Made by a program: the position numbers and the translations under genes
Notes under the pieces: model-generated
Told to the model about the DNA's origin: nothing
Database searches by the model: none
Seen by the model: only the letters and a program-made list of their open reading frames with translations
Assembly: GCF_024166365.1 (NCBI RefSeq)
Contig: NC_064824.1
Span: forward strand, 42,570,608 to 42,634,607
Direction of reading: 5' to 3'
DNA from: Elephas maximus indicus
Lineage: Eukaryota > Chordata > Mammalia > Proboscidea > Elephantidae
Length of the DNA: 64,000 bases
Shown here: in pieces, positions 36,866 to 48,609 of the stretch
How the letters are laid out: every line of letters starts with the position of its first letter
How positions within the stretch are numbered: position 1 is the first letter of the stretch

Positions 36866-37135
36866 GCATGCCATGCTGATCCCAGGCTCCATGAAGTACA
36901 TAAAAAAACACAGTACATATTGGACCCATGGCCCGGGAACTGCATCACAAACTGTTTTCAGGGAGGTAAGCACTTCATTACAATGTCATCAGGAGGCAAG
37001 CACTTTATAAAAGATGTCGTCAGGAAGGCAACTAATGTAAGCGGGCTACATCGGTCCCATGTTCCATGAAGCACCTCACACACAGGTACATATAGGTCCC
37101 ATGGCCCAGGAAGTTCATCACAAACGGTTTTCATC
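36866..37135. repeat. Diverged direct duplication, about 170-bp spacing
   Basis: Two related blocks: 36866-36970 (ctccatgaagtac ... ggacccatggcccgggaa ... catcacaaactgttttcag) and 37037-37135 (ttccatgaagcac ... aggtcccatggcccaggaag ... catcacaaacggttttcat). Not recognised. Could be part of a longer repeat running to about 37790. Confidence 0.75.
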
Positions 37136-37139
37136 CCGA

Positions 37140-37800
37140 AAAGAACTCATTTACCTGAATATTTCTGAATGCCAGTAACTGTACCTTTCCAATAACACAA
37201 AGGAAATAGTAAACATACTTGCAGGCCTTCTCTCCTGTACAGAAGCCAAAAGACACAAAAGTTTCACACTACCACTGCTCCAGGAAGCATCCCTTCATTC
37301 CAGTGATTCTCAACAAGTGTGGCACAGGCCAGCTTCCTTGATTTTTAGGCAGTTGTACCAGTATCCGCCATGACGCCAAACCAAAAAACCCAAACCCACT
37401 GCCATCGAATAGATTTGGACTCATAGTGATCCAACAAGACAGAGTAGAACAGCCCCATAGGGTTTCCAAGGAGCAACTACTGGATTTGAACTATCAACCT
37501 TTTGGTTAGCAGCCAAGTGCTTAAGCACTATGCCATCAAGGCTCCACCATGATGCCAGAAAGTACTAAAAAAAAAAGTGGCTCAAATATCTGCAAATAAA
37601 CCTCAGGGGTGGAAAATGTAGCTGGAACATACCTGTGAAATCGCTGTTAGTTCTCCAATGACGTTCTCTGAAAGTACTGTACGTTGTGTTCATATTCTAG
37701 AGCACCGCTGAATGAAGACATCTGAAGCGATGCGAGTAGGCAGAGACGTGTTCTAGCAGGGTGGTTTAGAAGTGTTCCTGGAAGAGGAAGTTTAGACCTA
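37140..37800. other. Unassigned sequence interrupted by an AfroSINE
   Basis: Outside the SINE at 37379-37546 I see no gene. The texture (moderate GC, continuous with the preceding duplicated block) suggests part of an older interspersed repeat. Confidence 0.35.
37379..37546 (-). repeat. AfroSINE, full
   Basis: Complement tail cccactgccatcgaatagat, body and head are present. Target duplication ccatga[c/t]gcca at 37368-37378 and 37547-37557. Confidence 0.94.
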
Positions 37801-39395
37801 GAGTTGAAAAAGAAACATAACAATGTCAGCTTTTCCTAGAGAGTCTCAGGATTTCTTGAGGAGGTCTCTAAACTTATCATGCATTTCAGGGGGGGCACTT
37901 GAATTATTTTAATACAAAAGGAAAAGGTAACCTCAAACGGAGAGAAAACATGGGCACACTCAACTTCCAGTATCTGTGAAGTAAGGACCGAAATAGAGAT
38001 TTATGTGGAAAAAGATTCATAAGAGGACATTTTATTTTTAAAGGAAAACAGAAAAAGAATGACCCATATGTTTATACCTAAAATACTAAAATTTGCAACT
38101 ACATAGAGTAAATATTTCTAAATTAAACTTTGTATTTTTTTTTCCTATTTTAGTATCACAACTGATAACAGACAAACAAGGAACCTTTGATGACATGTTA
38201 AAAATTTTAGAAAAGGAGTTTGTATTGATAAATAATTTCAGTCTTTAACCCAGGGAGTTGCCTAGAATGATCAAGCCTCTGGTTACAACTTCTAATACGT
38301 AAGTTAAGTAGATTTTTAGTTATGCTCTTTTCTGTGGAACCACAAAATGGCAAATCTCTAAAATTTGAAAACTTCAAAGTACTGTTGAAAAGTGATTTAT
38401 AGTGTAAAACTCTATATACTATTAGGAAGGAAGGCAGGTTTTTTTTTTCTTTTCATTGGTTCTTCTTAAAAATGTCTGCAAATATTAAAGGAAATCTTAG
38501 TTTGCAGAAATAGAATAAAGTGAATTATTGATAGCATTTTTTCACTTGTTTGAAATTTTTTACCACTTTCATTCTACTACATGCACATTACACTAAACCA
38601 CTGGGAGAAGCATAAAAAACGTTAGTCAACCAACTTGTTGCTGCAATCCACCCTACGTCATTTTGTAGTGATTTGGCTAAAGCTTTTCATATATAAGTAT
38701 AAAAACTAGTTTTATGACTAAGTGTAAAAATACCATTTGATTGAACTGACCATATTATATTATTCATTTAAATACACCAATTTTAAAATAAAGAGTTCCA
38801 GCTTGCTCTCTCTCCATTCCTCTTAACATATATCAGACATATGTGTGTAAGTCAGACATACATTTATCTATATATATATATTTCATATTTATACATATGT
38901 GTATATATATATGAATATATATAAATTCCATAGGTCCCATATTTCTGTAGCTTTATTTTCAGTTGAACAGAAACACTCTGTTCAATATACTTTATAATAA
39001 ACCATTAGAAATGTATTACAATGTTGAAACAGCCATGACCTTTGTTCCATGTCAGTTGTGTTGGCTTAGGCTGACACATAACTACAAGGCATGACGGATC
39101 AAAGTAATTAAAGTTCCAATCATTTACCTTTCTATGTTCAGTGTCAACTCAGCTAGTCTTCACCGTGAGTTCCTAGCATTTTAATATTGCCAGATGTGAG
39201 TGTGTGTGTATATGTTCGTGTTTATACTTGTGCTTGTAAATAATATAAAGTGTCATTATTTTTGCTGTTTCTAAAGAATTTGTCAGCATTTTCATTTAAA
39301 TTTGTTTATGAATCATTAGAATTTTCTTCAGCATTAACATACTTGAAAAATAACCTTGGCTTTCAACCGATTTACATTTGCACCAAATTTGGAGC
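37801..39395. other. Unassigned AT-rich sequence
   Basis: No gene seen. A TA/CATA microsatellite lies at about 38866-38931. Confidence 0.45.
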
Positions 39396-39400
39396 TATCT

Positions 39401-39449
39401 TTATAGGGTCGCGACGAGTCAGAATGGATGTTTGGTTTGGTTTTGGTTC
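39401..39449 (+). repeat. AfroSINE tail fragment
   Basis: Only the end remains: ttatagggtcgcgacgagtc then agaatgg. The next SINE inserted directly behind it, in the T/G-rich tail. Confidence 0.65.
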
Positions 39450-39460
39450 TTGCTTTGGTA

Positions 39461-39628
39461 GGAAAACCTAGTGGCGTAGTGGTTAAGAGCTACAGCTGCT
39501 AACCAAAAGATAGTTCAAATCCACCAGGCACGCTTTGGAAACCTTAGGGGGCATTTCTACTCTGTCCTATAGGGTCCCTATGACTTGGAATTGACTCGAT
39601 GGCAATGAGTTTGGTTTTGGGTTTTGGT
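39461..39628 (+). repeat. AfroSINE, full
   Basis: Head aaacctagtggcgtagtggt, body, tail gacttggaattgactcgatg. Perfect 11-bp target duplication ttgctttggta at 39450-39460 and 39629-39639. Confidence 0.95.
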
Positions 39629-39649
39629 TTGCTTTGGTATGTAGGATGT

Positions 39650-40185
39650 AACACCTCAGTAGATAGAAGTTAAGTCCATGTATAAAGTTATAGAAGCCGG
39701 AAGAAACTTTGCATGGTCTTATGATCAGTCCTTCTGCATTAAACCAGATAAACATGAGTCCATAAGAAAGTTGGTTACATAATCATTTTACAGATTTCTC
39801 AGATGAAGATTTAGTTTATAATTTAAATGTATATCTTTAAGAGCCAGCTTTTCTAATTCAGGAAGGTAAATATAAAATAGTTGCTTTAAATTAAAAATTA
39901 ACTTTCCAACAGAAGTTCTCTCCTTGTGTAATGTTCAATCTGTTCTTTAAATGACAACACTTAATGCTATACCCAAATTTACATTTTAATGGTGCAACCA
40001 ATACCACATAAACACATACAATGGGAATCTACTCTATCATACCAGTTAATGGTCTTAACTCTCACCCCTTGTTTTACACTTTGGCATTATTTTGTTTAAA
40101 TTTGCCCTAAATTTTTACTTGTATCATATTCAAAAAATTATTTTTAACTTTGTGTTTATAAAACTCTTTAAATATCTGTACCAGT
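39650..40185. other. Unassigned AT-rich sequence
   Basis: Nothing recognised. Confidence 0.4.
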
Positions 40186-40187
40186 TG

Positions 40188-40703
40188 TCTTAGTTATCTA
40201 GTGCTGCCGTAACAGAAATACCACAAGTGGATGGCTTTAACAAAGGGAAATTTATTTTCTCACAGTCAGGTAGGTTACAAGTCTGAATTCAGGGCATCAG
40301 CTCCAGGGAAATGTTTTCTCTCTCTGTCAGCTCTGGAGAAAGGTCCTTGTCCTCAATCTTCCCCTGGTCGAGGAGCTTCTCTGGGGGCAGAGGACCCATG
40401 TCAAAAGCACACACTCTGCTTCTGGTGCTGCTTTCTTGGTGGTATAAGGTTCCCAACTCTTTGCTTGCTTCCCTTTCCTTTTATCTCTTGAGAGATAAAA
40501 GGTCGTGCAGACCACACCCCTGGGGAACTCCCTTTACACTGGATCAAGGAAGTGACTTGAGTAAGGCTGGTGTTACAAACCCACGCTAATCCTCTTAACA
40601 TAAAATTACAATCACAAAATGGAAGACAACCACACAATACTGGGAATAATGGCCTAACCAAGTTGACACATATTTTTGGGGGACACAATTCAATTCATGA
40701 CAC
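40188..40703 (-). repeat. MaLR-like LTR, solo
   Basis: Starts tgtcttagttatctagtgct and ends caattcaattcatgaca, giving TG...CA ends over about 515 bp. The block ccacaagtggatggctttaa, then tttattttctcacagt, is the complement of 44680-44740 at the other LTR, so both belong to one family. Consistent with a MaLR/MLT1-type (ERVL-related) LTR in minus orientation. No gag or pol remnant is seen beside it. Confidence 0.65.
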
Positions 40704-40709
40704 CTAGTT

Positions 40710-41817
40710 AGATATCATTTGGCTAAGGTACTCCATATGCATTTCCTTCAACATCTTGGATCCATTTTTTTTTTTGGCATTTCTAGTGGCAGCTGAGATG
40801 GAAAAAAAGGGTACTGTAATTCTACAATATCTACTGAAAAAAAGAATCTAAGCATTTTTCATTAGAAAAAAATCAGGTCTATTTTATATAACTGTTATCT
40901 GGAAAGACTATTGGATCAATGGGATTATAGCTTTCACTAAGTATATCAATTTAAAGAATTAAATCTTTAACAGATTTATAGAAATAATAATGCAGGCATT
41001 GTTAGTATTTGATCAGCACCATGCCTTAATTGCTTTTTTTGACTGATGGCTTTAGAATAATATATTTGTTCCAAGTTTCCTGAACATGAAACCTTCTTTT
41101 GATCCTGAAAGTTATCCTATTAGGATCGTCTAGCCTCTGGCATTCAGAGGCTTAAGGCAGCATGTTCATTTAGCAGGAGATGCTGTAACACTTTAGTGCA
41201 GCGTTCAGTCAACAAGACTCCAAGTCACACGTGATAATAACTCAGGACTGGTTTCATAGAGCTTCTTTGCCTTTTTAAAATCACTGAAAGAGTATAACAT
41301 GCATCATTTTTTTGGTTGCTTTATTAAACAGAATTCACTAAAAATTGCCTGGCCTTTCAGTTAGACTGGCCTTTCTGGTCAACAAAAGCCAACAGCAAAA
41401 GCTCACTGATATAGTTAGCCTGTATTTCCCAGATTTTTCATAAACCAATTGAGTGTGGAGAGAGAAATGGGGGGGTTAATAAATAGTTGCAATAGATAGA
41501 TAAATATAGATCAAGAATATCTATTATCTGTATATTTATCTATCTACATCTATCTACCTCATGTTAAAAACTGTGAATATAAAAATAAAATTATTATCTA
41601 CTATCACTAGCATTCACAAAAGTCATTTTAACAGAAAAATAGACATAATTTCAGTATAAAGAGACATACTTTCTCAAATATTAACAATTGACAAACCACT
41701 AAAAACATTTTTAGAATCTGTATATTTCAAAAGAAAACGTCCATTGATAAATTATTGTTCTTGGTATAAATTTGTCACTGGGAAGATTTGGAAAAAAATA
41801 AGAGCAGGATACCACTT
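40710..41817. other. Unassigned sequence
   Basis: No gene seen. At 41490-41565 an imperfect GATA/TATC run forms a local inverted repeat (gatagataaatatagat against tatctacatctatctac). Confidence 0.45.
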
Positions 41818-41830
41818 AAAAGCCTAATTT

Positions 41831-42637
41831 TTTTTTTAATAATTTTTATTGAACTTTAAGTGAACGTTTACAAATCAAGTTAGTCTGTCACATATAAGCT
41901 TATATACACCTTACTCCATACTCCCATTTATTCTCCCCCAATGAGTCCTTCCAGTCTCTCCTTTCGTGACCATTTTGCCAGTTTCTAACCCTCTCTACCC
42001 TCCTATCTCCCCTCCAGACAGGAGATGCCAACACAGCCTCAAGTGTCCACCTGATACAAGTAGCTCACTCTTCATCAGCATCTCTCTCCAACCCATTGTC
42101 CAGTCCCTTCCATGTCTGATGGAATGGTTCCTGTCCTGGGCCAACAGAAGGTTTGGGGACCATGACCACTGGGATTCCTCTAGTCTCAGTCAGACCATTA
42201 AGTCTGGTCTTTTTATGAGAATTTGGGGTCTGCATCCCACTGATCTCCTGCTCCCTCGGGGGTTCTCTGTTGTGCTCCCTGTCAGGGCAGTCATCTGTTG
42301 TGGCCAGGCACCATCTAGTTCTTCTGGTCTCAGGATGATGTAAGTCTCTGGTTCATGTGGCCCTTTCTGTCTCTTGGGCTCATAGTTATCGTGTGACCTT
42401 GGTGTTCTTCATTCTCCTTTGATCCAGGTGGGTTGAGAACAATTGACGCATCTTAGATGGCCGCTTGTTGGCATTTAAGACCCCAGACACCACATTTCAA
42501 AGTGGGATGCAGAATGTTTTCATAATAGAATTATTTTGCCAATTAACTTAGAAATCCCCTTAAGCCATAGTCCCCAAACCCCCGCCCTTGCTCCACTGAC
42601 CTTTGAAGCATTCAGTTTATCCTGGAAACTTCTTTGT
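41831..42637 (-). mobile_element. L1 3' UTR copy, 5'-truncated (first of two)
   Basis: Matches the 3' UTR of the younger L1 (compare 5735-6540): tgaactttaagtgaacgttt, gatgccaacacagcctcaag, gatggccgcttgttggcatt. The T run of its tail is at the left end. Target sequence aaagcctaattt flanks it at 41819-41830 and 42638-42649. Confidence 0.92.
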
Positions 42638-42649
42638 AAAGCCTAATTT

Positions 42650-42952
42650 TTTTTTTTTAATAATTTTTATTGTGCGTTAAGTAAAAGTTTACAAATCAAG
42701 TCAGTCTCTCACACAAAAACCCATATACACCTTACTACACATTCCCAATTACTCTCCACAGCCCGCTCTCTCCCTCCACTCTCTCTTTTTGTGCCCTTTT
42801 CGCCAGCTTCTAACCCCCTCCACTCTCTCAGCTCCCCTCCAGGCAGGAGATGCCGATATAGTCTCAAGTGTCCACCTGATCCAAGAAGCTCACTCCTCAC
42901 CAGCATCCTTCTCCAACCCATTGTCCAGTCCAATCCATGTCTGAAGAGTTGA
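42650..42952 (-). mobile_element. L1 3' end copy, 5'-truncated (second of two)
   Basis: About 300 bp of the same L1 3' end (ttaagtaaaagtttacaaat, gccgatatagtctcaagtgt, accattgtccag-type region), starting again with a T run. The same target sequence lies at 42638-42649 and 42953-42964. Confidence 0.9.
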
Positions 42953-42964
42953 AAAGCCTAATTT

Positions 42965-43455
42965 GTTACAGATACTTCTTTCATCATTTTATATTAAAAA
43001 TAAGATCACTGTTGAAAACTAGAGTTAATTTTTATGAAATTGGAAAAGTATTGTAAATTAAAAATATTCTGGGAAAATAAAAACAATCTAAGAAATAGCC
43101 ATTCATATGAGTCTTAATAGTGGTTATTTTGCCTCTCCCTCTCTAGCACGTATTTATTGTTCAGTGCCTTATTATGTGAACTACAGGAGTCTACACTATT
43201 AAATAGCAAAATGATAGTGAGGATCTTGTTTTACACCTAAAATTTTAAAAATCCTCCTCAGTTTTACCACAGAATATAAATGAATGCTCTTGCTTTAACA
43301 TAAGTTTTCTTTGTCACTTAAGGAAGGTTTTCATTCTTGTTTATATATTTTTATTAGGGATGGTTCTTAAATTTTATGAATATCTGATTATATATATATA
43401 AATAAAATTTGATACTTGATTTTATATATGTGTTTGTGTATACACATACATATAT
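42965..43455. other. Unassigned AT-rich sequence with TA repeats
   Basis: Nothing recognised. TA/CATA repeats lie at about 43388-43460. Confidence 0.4.
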
Positions 43456-43460
43456 ATATA

Positions 43461-43682
43461 TGTTGTTGTTCTTGTTGGGTGCCATAATATACATGTTGTT
43501 GTGTGCTGTCATTTTGGCTCTGACTCTTAGAGACCCTATGTATAACAGAATGAAAAATTGCCCAGCCCTGCACCATCCTCACAATCTTTGCTGTGTTTGA
43601 GCCCATTGTTTCAGCCACTGTGTCAGTCCATCTCCTTGAGGGTCTTCCTATGACTTGGAATAGACATGACAACAATGGGTTC
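43461..43682 (-). mobile_element. RTE 3'-end fragment fused to an AfroSINE-type tail
   Basis: 43490-43645 is the RTE 3' end (minus-strand peptide GRPSRRWTDTVAETMGSNTA). It then continues, on plus, as tatgacttggaatagacatg, which is the tail wording of a plus-strand AfroSINE. Flanked on both sides by TA/CATA microsatellites. A partial duplication of the 3' terminus (gttgttcttgttgggtgcc and gttgttgtgtgctgtc) is seen at 43461-43512. Confidence 0.75.
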
Positions 43683-43687
43683 ACTGT

Positions 43688-43765
43688 TTATATATATAGA
43701 TATATATATACACTCATACATATATATACATACATATATATACACAGATATATACACACATATTT
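43688..43765. repeat. (TA)n/(CATA)n microsatellite
   Basis: Alternating tatatata and cacata units, imperfect. Confidence 0.9.
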
Positions 43766-44162
43766 TAATGCTTTTATAATTTTAATCAATCTAATATAAA
43801 TACATCAATAAATTTTCTTATATTTGATCATTTTCATATCACTATATTTTTTTATATTAAATTTGGATAGAGTATAATGATGTATTCTTAAAATGGGAGT
43901 TACATTTCAGAATTATGTTTAAGGTTTAATTAATATGGGAGATTGGTCCACAGTTTTCTTCTGGATTTGTTTTTTTAATTTAAAAATTAAGATTATACTG
44001 ATTTCATACAATTCATAGGAGAGTTCCCATCTTTCTATTCATTCTTAAAGAAAAGAAAAAAAAAATCTGCTCTCCCTCCATTATCTCAATTTAGCCCCTG
44101 CAGGATAAATAAATAAAAATAAAAATGTGTGATAATGTCAAGTGAAGTTAAATCTGGCTATG

Positions 44163-44272
44163 ATGAAAAATCCTTCAATATTGCAATTTGAGGCTTGAAT
44201 TTTTTCTTCAGTTCTTTCAGCTTGAAAAACACTGAGCATGTCCTTCCCTTCTGGTTTTCATTATAATATCTG
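44163..44272 (-). mobile_element. Short internal RTE fragment
   Basis: The stretch ttgaggcttgaattttttct, then cagttctttcagcttga and gagcatgtccttccctt, matches the linker region of the RTE copies (compare 20090-20150). Both ends missing. Confidence 0.85.
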
Positions 44273-44338
44273 AATATATACTACACACATAAAAGCCGAA
44301 GATTTTTGTCAATCCACTGTAACTTATAGATGGGCCCT

Positions 44339-44765
44339 GTTATGGACTGAATTGTATCCCCCCAAAATATGTGTTATAAAACTTAACCCCTATACATGCT
44401 AATGTAATCCCATCTGAGAATAGGGTTTTCTTTGTTATGTCAATGAGCTATATCAGTGTAGAATGTGTTTTAAACCAATCAATTTTGAGATATAAAAGGA
44501 TCAGATTAGGCAAAGAAGCAACCAAGCACAGATGAAGGAAGATAGATGTAAAGCCACATAAAGATCACCATGAAACTGAGGAATAGAAGATAAAAAGTGA
44601 CAAGAGTCTTCCTCTAAACTTAGCAGAGAGAGAAAGCTTTCCCTGAAAGTGCAAGTGCCCTGAATTCAGACTTCTAGCCTCCTAACTGTGAGAAAATAAA
44701 TTCCTCCTTGTTAAAGCCATCCACTTGTGGTGTTTCGGTTATAGCAGCACTACTACGAAACTAAA
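44339..44765 (+). repeat. MaLR-like LTR, solo
   Basis: Begins tgttatggactgaattgtat then ccccccaaaatat, a typical MLT1/MaLR LTR start. Ends cctaactgtgagaaaataaa ... ccacttgtggtgtttcggtt ... actaaaa. The same family as 40188-40703 on the other strand. Contains AATAAA at the expected position near the 3' end (gagaaaataaattcc). No internal viral genes nearby. Confidence 0.7.
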
Positions 44766-45075
44766 ATAAACCCCAGGTTAAAAATCTATAACCTAAGAAA
44801 TGCATGAGCTACTTGTAGGCTCTTTGGGTGTTCAGGATTTCAATAGAATTCAATAAGAGGGGAGATAAATCTTGATTCCAAATAAACTTTGTAGGCCATA
44901 GATTTTTTATGAAGTATCTGAAAAAAGTGTCTATAATGGTGACATATTTTCCACAGTCAATGCCTATTAGATCTTAGAAGTGAAGTGGAGATTTTTTGGA
45001 ACTGTAGAGATGAAAAAACCATTTCTTTTTTTCCCATGTGTATTTTTTTTTTTAACCTCACTCAATTTCCAGAGT

Positions 45076-48000
45076 AGGTTGTTGTTGTTAGGTGCCGTGG
45101 AGTCAGTTCTGACTCATACCCACCCCATGCACAAGAGAATGAAACACTGCCCGGTCTTGCGCCATCCTTACAATTGTTGCTATGCTTGAGCCATTGTTGC
45201 AGCCACTGTGTCAATCTACCTCTTTGAGCGTCTTTCTCTTTTTGGCTGACCTTCTACTTTACCAAGCATGATTTACCTCTCCAGGGACTGATCCTTCCTG
45301 ATAACACATCCAAAGTTTGTGAGATGCAGTCTTGCCATCCTTGCTTCTAAGGAGCACTCTGGTTGTACATCTTCCAAGACAGATTTGTTCGTTCCTTTGG
45401 CAGTCCATGGTGTATTCAATATTCTGCACTAACACCACAATTCAAAGGCATCAACTCTTCTTCTGTCTTTCTTATTCATTGTCCAGCTTTGGCTATTAAA
45501 ATCACCATGGCTTGGGTCAGGTGCACCTTAGTCCTCAAGGTGACATCTTTGTTCTTCAGCAGTTCAAAGAGGTCTTTTGAAGCAGATTTGCCCAATGCCA
45601 TGTGTCATTCGATTTCTTGACTGCTGTTCCATGGAGGTTGGTTGTGGATCCAAGTAAAATGAAATCCTTGACAACCTCAATCTTTTCTCCTTTTATTATG
45701 ATATTGCTTATTGGTCCAGTTGTAAGGATTTTTGTTTTCTTTATGTTGAGGAGTAATCCATACTGAAGGCTGTGGTCTTTGATCGTCGGTGAGTGCTTCA
45801 AGTCCTCTTCACTTTCAGCAAGCAGGGTTATGCCATCTGCATAACGGTCTTCCTCCAATCCTGATGCCCCATTCTTCTTCATATAGTCCAGGTTCTTGGA
45901 TTATTTGCTCAGCATACAGATTGAATAGGTATGGTAAAGGATACAACCTTGTCAAACACCTTTCCTGACTTTAAACCATGCAGTGTCCCCTTGTTCTGTT
46001 CTAACCACTTCCTCTTGATCCGTGTATAGATTCCTCATGATTACAATTAAGTGTTCCAGAATTCCCATTGTCTGCAATGTTATCCATAATTTGTCATGAT
46101 CCACATACTGAATGCTTTTACATAGTCAATAAAACAGGTATACATCTTCCTGGTATTTTCTGCTTTCAGACAGGATCCATCTGACATCAGCAATGATATC
46201 CCTGGTTCCATGTCCTCTTCTAAATCTGGCTTGAAATTCTGCCAGTTCCCTGTCAATACTCTGCTGCAGCCACTTATGAATGATCTTCAACAAAATTTTG
46301 CTTGCATATGATATTAATGGTATTGTTCAATAATTTCTGCATTTGGTGAGATCACCTTTCTTGGGAGTAGGCATAAATATGGATGTCTTCCAGTCAGTTG
46401 GTCAGGTAGCTGTCTTCCAAATTTCTTGGCATTGACAAGTGAGCACTTCCAGCTCTGCATCCGTTGGTTGAAACATCTTAATTGGTATTCCGTCAATTCC
46501 TGGAGCCTTGTTTTTCACCAGCGCCTTCAGTGCAGCTTGGAGTTCTTTCTTCAATTTCGTCTGTTCCTGATCATATGTTACCTCCTGAAATGGATGAAGG
46601 TTGACCAATTCTTTTTGATATAGTGACTGTGTATTCCTTCCTTCTTCTTTTGATGCTTCCTGCATCATTTAATATTTTTCCTGTAGAATCCTTCAGTATT
46701 GCCACTTAAGGTTTGAATATTTTCTTTAGTTCTTTCAGCCTGAGAAACATTGAGCTTGTTCTCCCCTTTTGGTTTTCTATTTCCAGGTCTTTGCACATGT
46801 CATCATAATACTTTGTCTTCTCAAGCCGCCCTTTGAAATCTTCTGTTCAGCTCTTTTACTTCATCATTTTTTTCTTTAGCTACTAGACTTTCAAGAGCAA
46901 TTTTCAGAGTCTCTTCTGACATCCATTTAGGTCTCTTTTTTGTCTCCTGTATTTTTAATGACCTCTTGCATTCTTCATGTATGAAGTCCTGGATGTCATT
47001 CCACAACTCGTCTGGTCTTCAGTCATTAGTGTTCAGCATATCAAATCTATTCTTGAGATGGTTTCTAAATTCAGGTGTGATGTACTCAAGGTTGTACTTT
47101 GGCTCTCATGGTCTTGTTCTAGTTTTCTTCGTTTTCAAATTGAACTTGTATATGAGTAATTAATGGTCTGATCTACAGTCAGCCCCTGACCTTCTTCTGA
47201 CAGATGATATTGAGCTTTTCCACCATCTCTTTCTACAGATGCCGTCGATTTAATTCCTGTGTATTCCATCTAAAAACGCTGGTGGAGTAGCAGTTAAGTG
47301 CTCTGGCTCCTAACAAGAGGTTGGCAGTTCGAATCCACCAGGCGCTCCTTGGAAACTCTAGTGGGCAGTTCTACTCTGTCCTATAGGGTCGCTATGAGTA
47401 GGAATCAACTGGACAGCAGTGGGTTTTGGGTATTCCATCTGGTGAGGTCCCTGTATAGAGTTGCTATTTATGTTGACGAAAAAAGGTATTTGCAATGAAG
47501 AAGTTGTTGGTCTTGCAAAATTCTATCATGCGATCTCTGGCATTGTTTCCATCACCAAGGCCATATTTTCCAACTACTAAACCTTTTTCTTTATCTTCTA
47601 CATTCATATTGCAATCACCAGTAATTATCAGTACATCCTGATCGCATGTTTGATCAATTTCAGACTGCAGAAGTTGGTAAAAATCTTCAACTTCTTCATC
47701 TTTGTCCTTAGTAGATGGTGGGTAAATTTGAATAATCATTGTATTAACTGGTCCTTCTTGTAGGTGTATGGATATTATCCTATCACTGAGAGCGTTGCAC
47801 TTCAGGATAGTTTTTTTGGCGATGAATGCAATACCATTCCTCTTCAAGTTGTAGTTCCCAGCTTAGTACATCGTATGATTGTCCGATTCCAAATGACCAA
47901 CACCAGCCCATTTCAGCTCATTAATGCATAGGATATTGATCTTTTGCATTCCATTTAATTTTGGTGATTTCCAATTTTCCTAGATTCTTGCTTCTTACAT

Positions 48001-48398
48001 TCCACATTCAAATTATTAATGGATGTTTGCAGCTGTTTCTTCCCATTTTCAACAGTACCACACCAGTAAATGAAGGTCCCAAAAGCTTGGCTCCATCCAT
48101 GTCATTGAGGTTGACTGTACTTTGAGGAGGCTGCTCTTCCCCAGTTGTATTTTGAGTGCCTCCCAACCTGAGAGGTTCATCTTCTGGCACAATATCAGAC
48201 ACTATCCTGCTGCTATTTATGCTATTTATAACGTTTCCACTGGCTAATTCTTTTTAGAAGTAGACCACCAGGTCCTTCTTCCTAGTCTGTCCTAGTCTGG
48301 AAGCTCAGCTAAAACCTGTCTGCCACGAGTGACCCTGCTTCCAGTATCACAGCAACATGCAAGCCCCCACAGTACAACAAACTGACAGAGTGGTGGGC
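45076..48398 (-). mobile_element. Near full-length RTE-class LINE
   Basis: Organised as the copy at 18312-21650. Endonuclease pieces at 47847-47464 (LIITGDCNMNVEDKEKGL), linker pieces at 47006-46821 and 46668-46402 (IDGIPIKMFQPTDAELEVLT), and reverse-transcriptase/C-terminal pieces from 46140 down. The catalytic site reads YADG (45832-45843) in place of YADD. 3' end starts gttgttgttaggtgccgtgg. Flanks share agtaggt (45073-45079 and 48402-48408), a possible target duplication. Dead by many stops and frameshifts. An AfroSINE lies within. Confidence 0.92.
47272..47429 (+). repeat. AfroSINE, full, inside RTE
   Basis: B-box GTTCGAATCC, body and tail atgagtaggaatcaactgga. Perfect 11-bp target duplication gtattccatct at 47261-47271 and 47430-47440. 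Removing it restores the RTE. Confidence 0.95.
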
Positions 48399-48432
48399 CA
48401 AAGTAGGTAGACATTTATACATCAATATATGG

Positions 48433-48591
48433 TTAAAAACTAACTGCCATTGAGTCGATTCAGACTCATAGTGACCCTATAGGACAGAGTAGAATTGCCC
48501 CCTGGAGTTTCCAAGGAGCACCTGGTGGATTCGAACTGCTGACCTTTTGGTTAGCAGCTGTAGCACTTAACCACTATGCCACCAGGGTTTC
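48433..48591 (-). repeat. AfroSINE, full
   Basis: Complement tail aactgccattgagtcgattc through head gccaccagggtttc. Perfect 10-bp target duplication caatatatgg at 48423-48432 and 48592-48601. Confidence 0.95.
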
Positions 48592-48609
48592 CAATATATG
48601 GATGAAGGT

